Made by a program: the position numbers and the translations under genes. From Calditrichota bacterium (GTDB taxonomy: Bacteria; Electryoneota; RPQS01), in NCBI GenBank assembly GCA_020057985.1, contig JAGVEU010000181.1, positions 1 through 6,661 of the forward strand: a stretch of DNA of 6,661 nt, in the 5' to 3' direction. Of the stretch, positions 6,409-6,661 are shown piece after piece; the stretch's first letter is position 1, and each line of letters begins with the position of its first letter. The notes under the pieces are model-generated. The model was given only the letters and a program-made list of their open reading frames with translations. It searched no databases and was not told the DNA's origin.

Positions 6409-6661
6409 AAACGACAATGCTGCTCTTCTTGGCAGCGCTTTTGGCGGCTGGATGCGGCAACCGCCACAGAATTCCGGACAGTACCGGAACCTTCGAGGCA
6501 ACCGAAATAAACCTCTCTGCTTTGGAAGGCGGAAAGATCGTGACGCTCGCCGCAAAAGAGGGAGATCGAGTTGTACTGGATCAAGCGCTTGCGGTGATTG
6601 ACACGGGACGCCTGAATATTCAACGCGCTAACTTGCAGGTGTCGCTCGATGCTATCGCCGG
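6405..6661 (+). CDS. HlyD-type periplasmic adaptor (membrane fusion) lipoprotein, 5' part only
   Basis: The gene runs off the right edge after 85 complete codons. The start is a lipoprotein signal: MKTTMLLFLAALLAAGC, with the lipobox LAAGC and the lipidated cysteine at residue 17. The sequence TGTFEATEINLSALEGGKIVTL followed by EGDRVVLDQALAVIDTG (about 27-68) is the N-terminal half of the biotinyl-lipoyl-like domain of efflux adaptors. RLNIQRANLQVSLDAI then begins the coiled-coil hairpin that contacts the TolC partner. The protein should bridge the inner-membrane pump and the outer-membrane channel. The G-(T/N)-x-E-A-T-E pattern resembles adaptors of YbhG-like ABC exporters more than AcrA-like RND adaptors, but this is a judgement from a short piece. 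It overlaps the tolC-like stop by 4 nt. Confidence 0.88.
   Translation, partial: MKTTMLLFLAALLAAGCGNRHRIPDSTGTFEATEINLSALEGGKIVTLAAKEGDRVVLDQALAVIDTGRLNIQRANLQVSLDAIA

Noticed and set aside
1..6661. CRISPR arrays, tRNA or rRNA genes, insertion sequences, transposase or integrase genes.
   Set aside because: I saw no regularly spaced repeats, cloverleaf sequences, conserved rRNA segments or transposase motifs on either strand.

Overview
The window comes from a Gram-negative bacterium of medium GC. This rests on gene content: a TolC-type outer-membrane channel, a lipoprotein periplasmic adaptor and a double-domain SppA protease all imply two membranes. I cannot assign a phylum. Starts are mixed: SD-led ATG, SD-led GTG, one TTG/GTG, and a TetR start with no visible SD.

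Left part (1-4127), all on the minus strand. Transcription runs right to left through sppA (4127-2358), a Wzx-type polysaccharide flippase (2303-1101) and a class I SAM-dependent methyltransferase (988-164). The sppA-flippase gap is only 54 nt, so they may be co-transcribed. The flippase-methyltransferase gap is 112 nt, AT-rich, and holds a candidate promoter with a perfect 17-bp palindrome over its -10. Flippase plus methyltransferase looks like the edge of a surface-glycan locus. The first ~105 bases, minus strand, look like a frameshifted second copy of a flippase 3' end: a 19/20-base match to the intact gene plus similar peptide patches at nearly matching spacing.

Middle (4128-4509) is a divergent intergenic region. 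It holds an sppA SD, a hairpin followed by six T, a coding-like minus-strand stretch without a normal start, and a strong sigma70-type promoter (TTGACA, 17 nt, TATATT) followed by a perfect 11-bp inverted repeat, the probable TetR operator.

Right part (4510-6661), plus strand, is a compact efflux operon: TetR regulator, TolC-family outer-membrane protein 6 nt later, then a HlyD-type lipoprotein adaptor overlapping the tolC stop (ATGA) and cut by the window edge. The inner-membrane pump should lie just beyond the edge. The likely logic is that TetR represses its own operon until a ligand releases it.

I found no clearly new multi-gene system. The items most worth a second look are the flippase remnant, the two palindromic operators and the contents of the sppA-tetR intergenic region.
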